Shown: positions 8,138 to 16,875 of the stretch, one piece after another
How positions within the stretch are numbered: the stretch's first letter is position 1
How the letters are laid out: each line of letters opens with the position of its first letter
Source of the DNA: Pannonibacter sp. SL95
GTDB lineage: Bacteria > Pseudomonadota > Alphaproteobacteria > Rhizobiales > Stappiaceae
NCBI RefSeq assembly: GCF_026672425.1
Contig: NZ_JAPPRC010000003.1
Coordinates: 726,501-790,500, forward strand
Direction of reading: 5' to 3'
DNA length: 64,000 nucleotides
Made by a program: the position numbers and the translations under genes
Notes under the pieces: generated by a model
The model's database searches: none
The model's input: the letters and a program-made list of their open reading frames with translations, nothing else
Told to the model about the DNA's origin: nothing

Positions 8138-9565
8138 ATGAGCCTTGGCGCCCAGACCTTCGACACCATCATCGCCAACGGCACCGTCGTCACCGCCAGC
8201 GACACCATGCGCTGCGATGTCGGCATTCGCGGCGGGCGCATCGTCGCTCTTGCCGAGGGCCTGGCTGAAGGCGCGGACAGCGCGGTCGAGATCATCGACG
8301 CCACCGGACGGCTGGTGCTGCCGGGCGGCATCGACAGTCATGTCCATCTCGACCAGCCCTCCGGCGAGGGCATCGTCATGGCCGATGACTTCGAGAGTGG
8401 CACCCGCTCCGCGGCCTTCGGCGGCAACACCACCGTGCTCACCTTCTGCATGCAGGAAAAGGGCAAGGGCCTGCGCCAGTCGCTGAAGGACTATCACGCC
8501 AAGGCCGAAGGCAAGTGCCACATCGACGTCGGCTTCCATCTCGTCGTCACCGAGCCCACCGCCGACGTGCTGGGTCAGGAAATGCCGGCGCTGGTCGAGG
8601 ACGGCTACACCTCGATCAAGGTCTTCATGACCTACGAGGGCCTGCGCCTGCGCGATGACGAGATCCTGGCAACGCTGGACGCGGCGCGCGGTTGCGGCGC
8701 TCTGGTCATGGTCCACTGCGAGAACGAGGACGCGATCCGCTATCTCATCGGCCGGCACGAGGCCGCCGGCGAAACCGCGCCGAAGTTCCATGCCTCCAGC
8801 CGCCCGGCCGCCGCCGAACGGGAAGCCACCCACCGTGCCCTGTCGCTGGCCGAGATCGTCGACGTGCCGATCGTCATCGTCCATGTCTCCAACCGAGAGG
8901 CGATGGAGGAGATCGAGCGGGCGCGTCAGCGCGGCAGCAAGGTCGCCGGCGAGACCTGCCCGCAGTACCTGTTCCTGACCGCCGATGACCTCGATCTTGC
9001 CGGCATGGACGGCGCCAAATACGTCTGCTCGCCGCCGCCGCGCGACAAGGCCAGCCAGGATGCCTGCTGGGACGGGCTGGAGCGCGGCGTCTTCGACCTC
9101 TTCTCGTCCGACCATTGCCCGTTCCGCTTCGAGGACGACCAGGGCAAGCTCAACGAGAAAGGCAAGCGCAGCTTCCGCTGGATCCCGAACGGCATTCCGG
9201 GTGTCGAAACGCGCCTGCCGCTGCTCTTCTCCGAAGGCGTCGGCAAGGGTCGCATCGACATCAACCGCTTCGTGGCGCTCACCTCCACCAATCACGCCAA
9301 GCTGTACGGGCTCTATCCGCGCAAGGGCACCATCGCGATCGGGGCTGATGCCGACATCGCCATCTGGGATCCGGCCCGCGAGGTGGTCATCGACAATGAC
9401 ATCCTCCACCACGGCGCCGACTACACCCCCTTCGCCGGCATCAAGGTCACCGGCTGGCCGGTCGAGGTCATGGTCCGCGGTGAGCTTGTCGTCTCCGACG
9501 GTCAGCTCGTTGGACAGGCCCAAGGCCAGTACCTCGCCCGGGACCGCTCGGCACTGGTGCGCTAG
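8138..9565 (+). CDS. hydA: Dihydropyrimidinase / D-hydantoinase
   Basis: Cyclic-imide amidohydrolase, 475 aa, cleaving dihydropyrimidines or hydantoins to N-carbamoyl amino acids in the cytoplasm. All binuclear metal ligands of the family are visible: DSHVHLD (H68, H70), the carboxylated Lys in SIKVFMTYEG (K161), MVHCEN (H193), IVHVSN (H249) and FSSDHCPF (D325). The frame opens upstream at 8042, but the ATG at 8138 begins the conserved protein and fixes the length. It probably works with the ABC importer and aminotransferase upstream, now separated from them by an IS110 element and a repeat. Confidence 0.93.
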   Translation: MSLGAQTFDTIIANGTVVTASDTMRCDVGIRGGRIVALAEGLAEGADSAVEIIDATGRLVLPGGIDSHVHLDQPSGEGIVMADDFESGTRSAAFGGNTTVLTFCMQEKGKGLRQSLKDYHAKAEGKCHIDVGFHLVVTEPTADVLGQEMPALVEDGYTSIKVFMTYEGLRLRDDEILATLDAARGCGALVMVHCENEDAIRYLIGRHEAAGETAPKFHASSRPAAAEREATHRALSLAEIVDVPIVIVHVSNREAMEEIERARQRGSKVAGETCPQYLFLTADDLDLAGMDGAKYVCSPPPRDKASQDACWDGLERGVFDLFSSDHCPFRFEDDQGKLNEKGKRSFRWIPNGIPGVETRLPLLFSEGVGKGRIDINRFVALTSTNHAKLYGLYPRKGTIAIGADADIAIWDPAREVVIDNDILHHGADYTPFAGIKVTGWPVEVMVRGELVVSDGQLVGQAQGQYLARDRSALVR

Positions 9566-11532
9566 TCCGGGTCTCTACCTTCAGGGGTAAGGCGGCCAGG
9601 CAGGGTGTCATAGAACGCGGAGAGGGCAGGGCGGGCGTCGGACAAACTGGCGGCCTCCCGTTCGACGTCATCCCGAAGCCCGGCAAAGAAGGCCCGCATG
9701 AGCCGGCTGTGCGCTGCCAGGATGGCAGGATCTTCGTTCCGCACCACCGTTGCGACCGGGACACGCTGGCTCTTGCCCTTGACCTCTGCCAGATCGATGT
9801 CGAGCGCATCTAGGCCCTCCGGCAGCCGTGCGGCTGCCTGGGGGCCGATCAGCAACGGTACGTCATAGCTTTTTGTCAGCCCTTCGAGCCGCGATGCGAG
9901 ATTCACCGTGTCACCGAGCACGGAATAATCGTAGCGGTGGCTCGACCCGAAATTGCCGACAAAGCACATGCCGGTTTCGATGCCGACCCCGATACGGATT
10001 TCCAGCGGATCGGATCCTGCTCCCGTTTCGACCGCAAGTTCCGTGTTCAGCCGGGCGATCGCTGCGACCATCTCCAGCCCGGCGGTCACCGCATTGGCCA
10101 CGTGATCCGCATCATCGAGCGGCGCATTCCAGAAGGCCATCACCGCATCGCCCATGTACTTGTCGATCGTGCCGCCGCGCGCCAGGATAATCTGTGTCAG
10201 CGGATCGAGGATGCGGTTGATGAGCAGGGTCAGCCGTTCGGGCTCGTCCTGCATGGTCTCAGCAATCGAGGTAAAGCCCCGGACGTCGGAGAAGAGCACG
10301 GTGATCATCCGCCGCTCGCCGCCAAGTCGCAGCTGCGCCGGGTCTCGCGCCAGCCGCTCCACCAGTACTGGCGACAAATAGCGGGAGAACGCTCGCGTAA
10401 CCTCCTGACGAAGCCTGCGTTCTGCAATGAAGTCGCGCGTGAACTGGATAAGCCCCGTGCTCAGGATCACAAGGCTTGGTGCCAGCGGCGACACGGAAAC
10501 GCGGCCAAATCGAAGGGCGAAGTAGGCCGCGATCCCCCCGAACGCAAGACTCGCGGTCCCGGCGATCAGGGTGCGCCAGCTGGTGGCGCGCCAGACGAGC
10601 GTCGCAGCCAGCAATCCGGCGACAGCGCAAAGGATGAGGCCGGTCGCAGGTGTCGCAGGGCGGATGGTCAGCCCATGTGCAAGGTTGTCCGCAAGTGTCG
10701 CCTGGATTTCAACGCCCGGCACCAGCCGGCCGGTTGCAGGCGTCCACGACGTCGAATAGGCATCCGCTCCGCCGGCGTCTACGGTCGGGGCCGACTGCAT
10801 CGACAACCCGACCAGCACGGTTTTGCCGGCCAGAAAGCCCTCTGGCAGGAAACGGGCCGGATCGAGGGCCTGATAGTAGGAAATTGTTGGGTAGGTCCTC
10901 GCAGGGCCGAACACCTGCATCAAACCGGGTTGAAGCGATGGCTGCGGCGTGCCGGCAGCCGCCAGAAGCTGCCGGGCAAAGCTGTCGTCATAGGGCGGAA
11001 TGCGACGAAGGGTGCCATCACCATCAAGAACAACGGAGGACAGGCCGATACGCGCGCCGTTTTGCAGCAACTCCGGCAAGGGTTCCACACGGACAAGCGA
11101 CGTTGCCTGCGGCGTTTCGATCAGGGTTTCGTCCGCTGCCAACACGACATCCGGGCCCATCGTGGCTGCCAGTGCCGCATCCGCGTCCGGGTCCGAGGGC
11201 TCTGCCATGATGATGTCGAGCCCGATCACCCGCGCGCCTGCCTTGCGCAACGATTTGACCAGCGCTGCATGAAGGTCTCGCGGCCAGGGCCAGCGTTGAC
11301 CGATTTCTGCAAAGGACGGCTCGTCGATTGCGACGATGACAAAGGAAGTGTCTGGCTGTTGCGGTGGCTGCAGCGTTGACAGGTAGTCAAACAGGCGCGC
11401 ATCAAGCAGTCGCCAGGCTGAACTCTGGGCGATCATTGCTGCCGCCAGGACGGACAAGAGAGCGACGACGATCACGCCAGTCTGGCGGTTGCGGTCCCGA
11501 GGTCGCAGCAACGGCTTGGCTGAGCCCGCCAT
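9562..11532 (-). CDS. Membrane adenylate cyclase with CHASE2 sensor domain
   Basis: Predicted cAMP synthase, 656 aa. Order: membrane helix (about 17-36), periplasmic CHASE2 sensor (about 41-290), three membrane helices (about 305-375), class III cyclase domain (about 405-590). Catalytic features are intact: metal Asp in FSDVRGFT (D416) and in GDAVMAF (D462), adenine-selecting Lys and Asp in IDKYMGD and LGDTVN (K458, D541), and transition-state Asn/Arg in NLASR (N544, R548). The ATG at 11532 overlaps the stop of the FecR-barrel gene by one base. It is therefore co-translated with it, and the two probably form one signalling unit. The stop overlaps the convergent dihydropyrimidinase stop. Confidence 0.92.
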   Translation of the reverse strand: MAGSAKPLLRPRDRNRQTGVIVVALLSVLAAAMIAQSSAWRLLDARLFDYLSTLQPPQQPDTSFVIVAIDEPSFAEIGQRWPWPRDLHAALVKSLRKAGARVIGLDIIMAEPSDPDADAALAATMGPDVVLAADETLIETPQATSLVRVEPLPELLQNGARIGLSSVVLDGDGTLRRIPPYDDSFARQLLAAAGTPQPSLQPGLMQVFGPARTYPTISYYQALDPARFLPEGFLAGKTVLVGLSMQSAPTVDAGGADAYSTSWTPATGRLVPGVEIQATLADNLAHGLTIRPATPATGLILCAVAGLLAATLVWRATSWRTLIAGTASLAFGGIAAYFALRFGRVSVSPLAPSLVILSTGLIQFTRDFIAERRLRQEVTRAFSRYLSPVLVERLARDPAQLRLGGERRMITVLFSDVRGFTSIAETMQDEPERLTLLINRILDPLTQIILARGGTIDKYMGDAVMAFWNAPLDDADHVANAVTAGLEMVAAIARLNTELAVETGAGSDPLEIRIGVGIETGMCFVGNFGSSHRYDYSVLGDTVNLASRLEGLTKSYDVPLLIGPQAAARLPEGLDALDIDLAEVKGKSQRVPVATVVRNEDPAILAAHSRLMRAFFAGLRDDVEREAASLSDARPALSAFYDTLPGRLTPEGRDPD

Positions 11533-14500
11533 CAGAACCGGACTTTCACGGTGCCGACAAAGGACCGTCCCCATCCTGCGACGCTGGGGGCGACCTCGAA
11601 GGTTTCGTCCAGCAAGTTGTAGGCGTTGGCCTCCAGGGCGATGCGCTTGTCGAAAGGCTGCCAGGACAGGGAGGCATCCAGCGTCCAGTAGGGATCTAGC
11701 GTGGTCCCGGCAGCATCTCCGGTGCGCTCGCCGATATAGGTTGCCGACACGGTCGCTTGAACATTGGTGGGATGCACAAAGGTCAGGCCGGCTCGCCCAC
11801 TCCAGTCGGGAATGAAGGGCAGCTGCCCGCTTGCACCCGTTGTCGTGTTTCGGCTGAAGCTTCGGGCGCCAGTGGCGAAAAGGCCAAAGCCGTGTCCGAG
11901 ATGCAGGTTTGCCGTTGCACTGACCCGGTCAACTTCGCCATCCCCAAGTCCATCGGCGGCGTCGAGTGGCACGATCGATCCAGGAACCGGGATCGACAGG
12001 TCGTGCAGCTTCTGGTGCTGATAGTCGATCGAGGTGAACATCCAGCTCGTCCATTCAGCATCCCAGCGCGCTGCAATCGTATCGGAATAGCCGCCGATAT
12101 CGAGCGGGGTCTGGTTGGCCTGAAGGCCGACGATGCCGATGGGTGCAAGACTGCCCGCATCGGCGTGGAAGGTCTCGCGCAGATAGCCGGCACGCAGCCA
12201 CTGTCCCTCGACTGGAGCCCAAGCCAGTCCGGCGCGGGGTTCAAAGCGACTGAACTGCAGGTCACCGGTCATGAAACTGGCGAAGGCGCCAGCCTCCAGC
12301 TTCAGGTTCGGCGAGACATCGTAGAGGACATCAGCATAGGCACGCGCAAACCGGACGCCGACATCACGCGTTTCGATGGTACGGGTCAGCGGTGAGAAGA
12401 TCGTCGCGAACTGCGAGTCTTCGCGGCGGCTCTGATCGAGCTGCCCCGCCTCAAGGCCACTGCGCAAGGTTACTGCACCGATCCCCCAGGTATGGTTCAG
12501 TGCTGCCGTGTAGGAGCGCATGGTCGTGCTGGCATCCAGCGTGCGCGCGCCGATCGGGAACGGCGTCGCGAAAAGCGCTGCAACCTCCGAGCTCTTCAGG
12601 TTCTGGTCCGAAGCGAATGCGGCGACGTTCATCGTGTTGCGATATCCCAGATCGCGGCTCCAGCCGAGGCCGCCGACGGCGCCGCGTCCTTTCAACGTCC
12701 GGTCGTAAGCCGCAAGATCGAAGGAGAGAGCCGGGTCACTGAACCGGGTGATCGCATTGGCGAAAGCCTCCCGCGAGTGGTTCGTGCTGGCATAGGCCAC
12801 CAGCCTGTCAGACGGGGTAGGCCGGGCCGTCAGGTAGGTCAGGCTGTTGATGGACCTGTTGTCGAGCTTGAAGGTCGCTGAGGTTATCGCGCCGCCCGGG
12901 TCGGAGAAGCGTCGCGGCTCCTCCGATTCCATGCCCTTGATCTGGGTGAAAAGGCTGACTGGAATGGGCGTGTCAGAATAGGCCTGCACTTCTCCCGTAC
13001 CTGTCCAGCCTTCAGAGCCACTCATCAGACCGCCGGTCACCGCGCCTTCGAGGAACGGCCGCCGGAACAGGTTGGCACTGGGCGACCGGCCGGACAGCAT
13101 CTCGGGTGAGAACATAAGCCCCTGAAACAAGGCGGGAAACCCGGAGCGGTTGGTGCTCGGATCCACCTGATCCGAGCCGTAGTCGATGTCGGCCGCAAAC
13201 GGATTGGGGCTGGCGGACAGCACCTGATCGACGATCGCCCCGCCGGAGAACGGATCGAAGACCACATCGCCGTAGTAGCGACCCCAGGCGTTCAATCCTT
13301 GCAGGCGAAAGGCGCTGTTGAGCAGTGACCCGGCCTCGGGGCTGGCGCTGGGCGCCGCAAAACGCCCGCCGCGCGCCTTGAACCGCCGCAAGGCTTCCTG
13401 CGCGTGCCGGATGGCGGCATCGCTGTCATGGGCGTCGATTGCAATGGTTGCGGCGGCGACAGCTGTTACCGGATCATTCGGGTCGAGCCGCTCGCTGTTT
13501 TCAAGTGCCTGGGCCGCAGGCTCACGCTGGCCCGCCTCGTAATAGCTTCCAGCCAGAAGCAACAGACCTTGGGCATAGCCCGGGTTGGCCGTTGTGCCGG
13601 CCAGCAGATCCTGGATGCCGCCCTCCAGATCGCCGGTCTGCAGTTTGTATCGGCCACGCGCGACGAGGGCGACGTCGAACGACGGGTCCGCGTTGAGAGC
13701 AGCATCGATCTCGGCCTTGGCCTCGGCGGTCCGGTCCTGTTCAAGATAGAGAAAGGCAAGATTGGCTCGCGACACCGGATCTGCGGGATCGAGTGCAATG
13801 GCTTTCAGCAGGGCTGCCTCGGCCCGCTGGTTTGCATCGCGCGCACCTTCCACCAGCCCCAGAAGATTCCATGCGGTGGTTGAGCCGGGGGTCAGTTCGG
13901 TGGCCCTCGTAAGGTCCGCCAAGGCTCCGTCAATGTCGCTCTTGATGGCAAACCGATAGTTGGCGCGGGCCTCCAGCGCGAGACCATCGTCCGGATCGAG
14001 CGCCAATGCCTTGTTGATCGCTTCCTCGATCTGCCCCCGGTCATTCAGCAGCAAGGCCAGATGCGCGCGCGCTGCCGGCAGCAGGGGCGACTGCGGATAC
14101 CGTGCTTCGCCGTCGCGCAGCACTGCGATTGCGGCCGGGACGTCCTCCAGAAAGCCCGTCGCCCAGGCCCTTGCCAGCACGGCCTGAGGTCCACCTGTCC
14201 CGCGCGGAACAGCTTCGACGCGGCCGCGATCGGCCAGTGCCCTCGCGAAATAGGCACCGAAGGTCGCTGCAGCCCTCCGGTCCGCGTCGAGATGTGGCGC
14301 TGCGCGTTGCAGCAGCGTTGCTGCTGTCGTGTGGTCGCCTTCACCTGCAAGGATCAGCCCTTCGACAAGATCCCTGCGCGCCTGGTCGCGTCGGCTCAGC
14401 CGCTGCCCGGCGATGCTCGCGAGCTCATCTCTCGCCGCCGCACGACCGCGCGTTGAGAGCGCGATCTCGGCCGCCAGCAACCGGTCCTCGGTCGTCGTCG

Positions 14501-15215
14501 GCGGCGTCTTCTCCAGCCTCGCGCGGGCCGCACGCAGCTCCGGCCCTGCGAGCGGCGTCGGGCGCAACAGGTTGAACCCGTTGCGCAGCGAAAGATGGAA
14601 CAGCATCTGTTCGCGGTCATCGGGAGAGACAATCACAATCTTGGTCGGAGCAGAGCCGATCGAGGCCGCGGCCGCTTCGCCGGCACGCACCTGTACCGAT
14701 CCCTGTCCGTTGAAGAAGTTGATCTCCCCCTCAAGGACGATGATCGAGGTCCGCCCACTCGCATCGACGCTCATGGTCCAGTCGGTGCCACGGATTGCCG
14801 CGGATGCCGCCGGGGCGTCCACGGTCAGCCCTTGTCCGCCGCGCTCGGCGCGCGTCCAGATCGTCCCTGCCTTGAGGTCCAGTTTGGTGTCGGCCGCAGC
14901 TCCGACAGCCTTCACTTCCAGGACGGTGTTCCGGCCGATGCGCATCTGGGTCCGGTCGGCGAAGAGAACAGCCAGCTGACCCTGTGCGTTGGTCCGAAGC
15001 ACATCGCCCGGCAACAGATCCTGCGAAACGTCGACAGACCGCCAGGACGGCACCTCGATGAAACGGGCCTCTTCACCGGTCTTGCGGGCGATCACCGTCC
15101 CGGCCACGGGTGTCGGACGTTTCAAGACATCCGCCTGCACCGGGCCAAGGGCGAGCATGCCGGATGCCAGCACTGTTGCCGTCGCAAGTGCAACACATGT
15201 CGGTCGATTCGCCAT
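11532..15215 (-). CDS. FecR domain + TPR array + outer-membrane beta-barrel fusion protein
   Basis: Large exported protein of 1227 aa. A Sec signal peptide (about 1-28, ending PVQAD) precedes a FecR domain (about 45-200: LLPGDVLRTNAQGQLAVLF, IRGTDWTMSV, FFNGQGSVQVRAGE). Next comes a long TPR superhelix (about 260-630, repeats such as AWNLLGLVEGARDANQRAEA). The C-terminal half (about 680-1227) is rich in beta-strands and resembles a TonB-receptor or porin barrel, ending GTVKVRF with terminal Phe. No plug domain is evident. FecR domains usually relay outer-membrane signals to sigma regulators, but here the partner gene is a CHASE2 cyclase. Frame and length look intact; function is unknown. Confidence 0.88.
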   Translation of the reverse strand: MANRPTCVALATATVLASGMLALGPVQADVLKRPTPVAGTVIARKTGEEARFIEVPSWRSVDVSQDLLPGDVLRTNAQGQLAVLFADRTQMRIGRNTVLEVKAVGAAADTKLDLKAGTIWTRAERGGQGLTVDAPAASAAIRGTDWTMSVDASGRTSIIVLEGEINFFNGQGSVQVRAGEAAAASIGSAPTKIVIVSPDDREQMLFHLSLRNGFNLLRPTPLAGPELRAARARLEKTPPTTTEDRLLAAEIALSTRGRAAARDELASIAGQRLSRRDQARRDLVEGLILAGEGDHTTAATLLQRAAPHLDADRRAAATFGAYFARALADRGRVEAVPRGTGGPQAVLARAWATGFLEDVPAAIAVLRDGEARYPQSPLLPAARAHLALLLNDRGQIEEAINKALALDPDDGLALEARANYRFAIKSDIDGALADLTRATELTPGSTTAWNLLGLVEGARDANQRAEAALLKAIALDPADPVSRANLAFLYLEQDRTAEAKAEIDAALNADPSFDVALVARGRYKLQTGDLEGGIQDLLAGTTANPGYAQGLLLLAGSYYEAGQREPAAQALENSERLDPNDPVTAVAAATIAIDAHDSDAAIRHAQEALRRFKARGGRFAAPSASPEAGSLLNSAFRLQGLNAWGRYYGDVVFDPFSGGAIVDQVLSASPNPFAADIDYGSDQVDPSTNRSGFPALFQGLMFSPEMLSGRSPSANLFRRPFLEGAVTGGLMSGSEGWTGTGEVQAYSDTPIPVSLFTQIKGMESEEPRRFSDPGGAITSATFKLDNRSINSLTYLTARPTPSDRLVAYASTNHSREAFANAITRFSDPALSFDLAAYDRTLKGRGAVGGLGWSRDLGYRNTMNVAAFASDQNLKSSEVAALFATPFPIGARTLDASTTMRSYTAALNHTWGIGAVTLRSGLEAGQLDQSRREDSQFATIFSPLTRTIETRDVGVRFARAYADVLYDVSPNLKLEAGAFASFMTGDLQFSRFEPRAGLAWAPVEGQWLRAGYLRETFHADAGSLAPIGIVGLQANQTPLDIGGYSDTIAARWDAEWTSWMFTSIDYQHQKLHDLSIPVPGSIVPLDAADGLGDGEVDRVSATANLHLGHGFGLFATGARSFSRNTTTGASGQLPFIPDWSGRAGLTFVHPTNVQATVSATYIGERTGDAAGTTLDPYWTLDASLSWQPFDKRIALEANAYNLLDETFEVAPSVAGWGRSFVGTVKVRF

Positions 15216-15501
15216 CCGACTGCCGCCCGTCCCCTAGAGTTAATTTGTCTTACGAATCCGTCTGGATACCTGTCAAGCGAAGCTGCCGTCGCGTCGGCAG
15301 GGTGTGTCGGATCTGATGTCAGGCGTTGTGGTTCGGCAACGTTTCGATGCGTTTGTCTCTCGTACAAACTGCGCCTTGCAAGCGCCCCCTTTTCTCTCCG
15401 CATGTTTGCCTGTTGAATGCCGCAGCCGCACAGCTGTTCGCTTGCGGCAGGGAAAAAGACGGCGCGCTGGCATCTGCCGCCGCGCCAGTGCCAGAGGCAT
15501 C
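15216..15501. other. Divergent intergenic region
   Basis: Separates the minus-strand FecR-barrel/cyclase operon from the plus-strand aminotransferase. It must hold both promoters. I see no strong palindrome; a loose repeat CGTTTCGATGCGTTTGTC lies near 15338-15356. The frame of the aminotransferase is open through part of it but lacks family homology there. Confidence 0.4.
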
Positions 15502-16875
15502 ATGACGACATCCGCAGACGTAATCGGCGGCGTGCCCGCCGGGCGTATCGAGGCAATCCGCCAGCGCGAGGCGGAGGTGTTTGCGGCCCGGCGGCCGAAG
15601 ACCATCGCAGCCCTCGCCTCGGGGGCCGAGGCCTTCCTTGGCGGCGTGCCGATGCTGTGGATGCGCGATTGGCCGCAGCCGTTCCCGATGCTGGTTTCCG
15701 AGGCGCGAGGCGCGCTGATCACCGACATCGACGGCAACACGCTCGACGACTTCTGCCTTGGCGACACCGGCTCGATGTTCGGCCATTCGCCCGCGCCGGT
15801 GGCCGAGGCCATCGCGGCGCAGGCGGCGCGGGGTCTCACCTACATGCTGCCGACGCCGGATGCGCTGGAGGTCGGCCGGCTCCTGCGCGAGATGTTCGGT
15901 CCCTTCGTCTGGCAGATCGCCACCACCGCCTCGGATGCCAACCGCTTTGCCCTGCGCGCGGCCCGCGCCGTCACGGGCAAGCCGAAGATCCTGTTCTTCG
16001 CCGCCTGCTACCATGGTGCGGTCGATGACGCGATGGTGCGCGAGGTGGACGGCAAGACTGTCGCCCGCCCCGGGCTGGTCGGCCAGGTGGTGGATCTCGG
16101 CGTGACGTCCCGCGTTGCCGAGTTCAACGATCTCGCCGGGGTGGAAGCGGCCCTGGCGCATGGGGATGTGGCGGCCGTCATCACCGAGCCGGTGATGACC
16201 AATTCCTGCATGGTGCTGCCCGATCCGGGTTTCCACGTGGGGCTCAGGGCGCTCACCCGCAAGCATGGTGCGCTGCTCATCATCGACGAGACGCACACCG
16301 TCTCTTCCGGCCTTGGCGGCTACACGCGCACGCACGGGCTGGAGCCTGATCTTTTCGTCCTCGGCAAGCCGGTGGCCGGTGGCCTGCCGGCCGCCGTCTG
16401 GGGCATGAGCGAGGCGGTCGCCGCGCGCTACCGCGCCTATGACGCGGCGCGGCCGGCCGGCTTCTCGGGCATCGGCACGACGCTCTCGGCCAATCCGCTG
16501 CAGTTCGCGGCCATGCGGGCGACCCTGTCCGAGGTGATGACCGCCGCGAACTACGCCCACATGGAGGCTGGTGCCGCGCGGCTGGCGAGCGGTCTGGCCG
16601 ATGCGATCCAGCGCCATGGTGCGCCCTGGCATGTGGTGCGGGTCGGCGCGCGGGTGGAGTTCATCTGCCAGGAAACGCCGCTGCGCAATGGCAGCGAGAG
16701 TTACACCGCGCACAAGCCGGCGCTGGAACAGGCGCTGCATTCGGCCTTGGTCAATCGCGGCTGCCTGATTGCGCCGTTCCACAACATGATGCTGGTCAGC
16801 CCGGCGACCACCGATGCGCAGATCGACCGGCTCGTTGCCGCGTTTGATGCGATCACGGCAGAGATGATGGCATGA
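15502..16875 (+). CDS. Class III aminotransferase (glutamate-1-semialdehyde aminomutase-like)
   Basis: PLP-dependent omega-type aminotransferase, 457 aa. It shows ALITDIDGNTLDDFCLGDTGSMFGHSP at the N-terminus, the cofactor Asp in LLIIDETHT (D262) and the Schiff-base Lys in LFVLGKPVAGGLP (K289). The frame is open from 15304, but the ATG at 15502 with AGAGG upstream starts the conserved region. It overlaps the next gene by ATGA. Pairing with a glutamine-synthetase-like ligase suggests amine or amino-acid degradation, in which an omega-amino group is removed and the amine is gamma-glutamylated. The exact substrate is not deducible. Confidence 0.88.
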   Translation: MTTSADVIGGVPAGRIEAIRQREAEVFAARRPKTIAALASGAEAFLGGVPMLWMRDWPQPFPMLVSEARGALITDIDGNTLDDFCLGDTGSMFGHSPAPVAEAIAAQAARGLTYMLPTPDALEVGRLLREMFGPFVWQIATTASDANRFALRAARAVTGKPKILFFAACYHGAVDDAMVREVDGKTVARPGLVGQVVDLGVTSRVAEFNDLAGVEAALAHGDVAAVITEPVMTNSCMVLPDPGFHVGLRALTRKHGALLIIDETHTVSSGLGGYTRTHGLEPDLFVLGKPVAGGLPAAVWGMSEAVAARYRAYDAARPAGFSGIGTTLSANPLQFAAMRATLSEVMTAANYAHMEAGAARLASGLADAIQRHGAPWHVVRVGARVEFICQETPLRNGSESYTAHKPALEQALHSALVNRGCLIAPFHNMMLVSPATTDAQIDRLVAAFDAITAEMMA

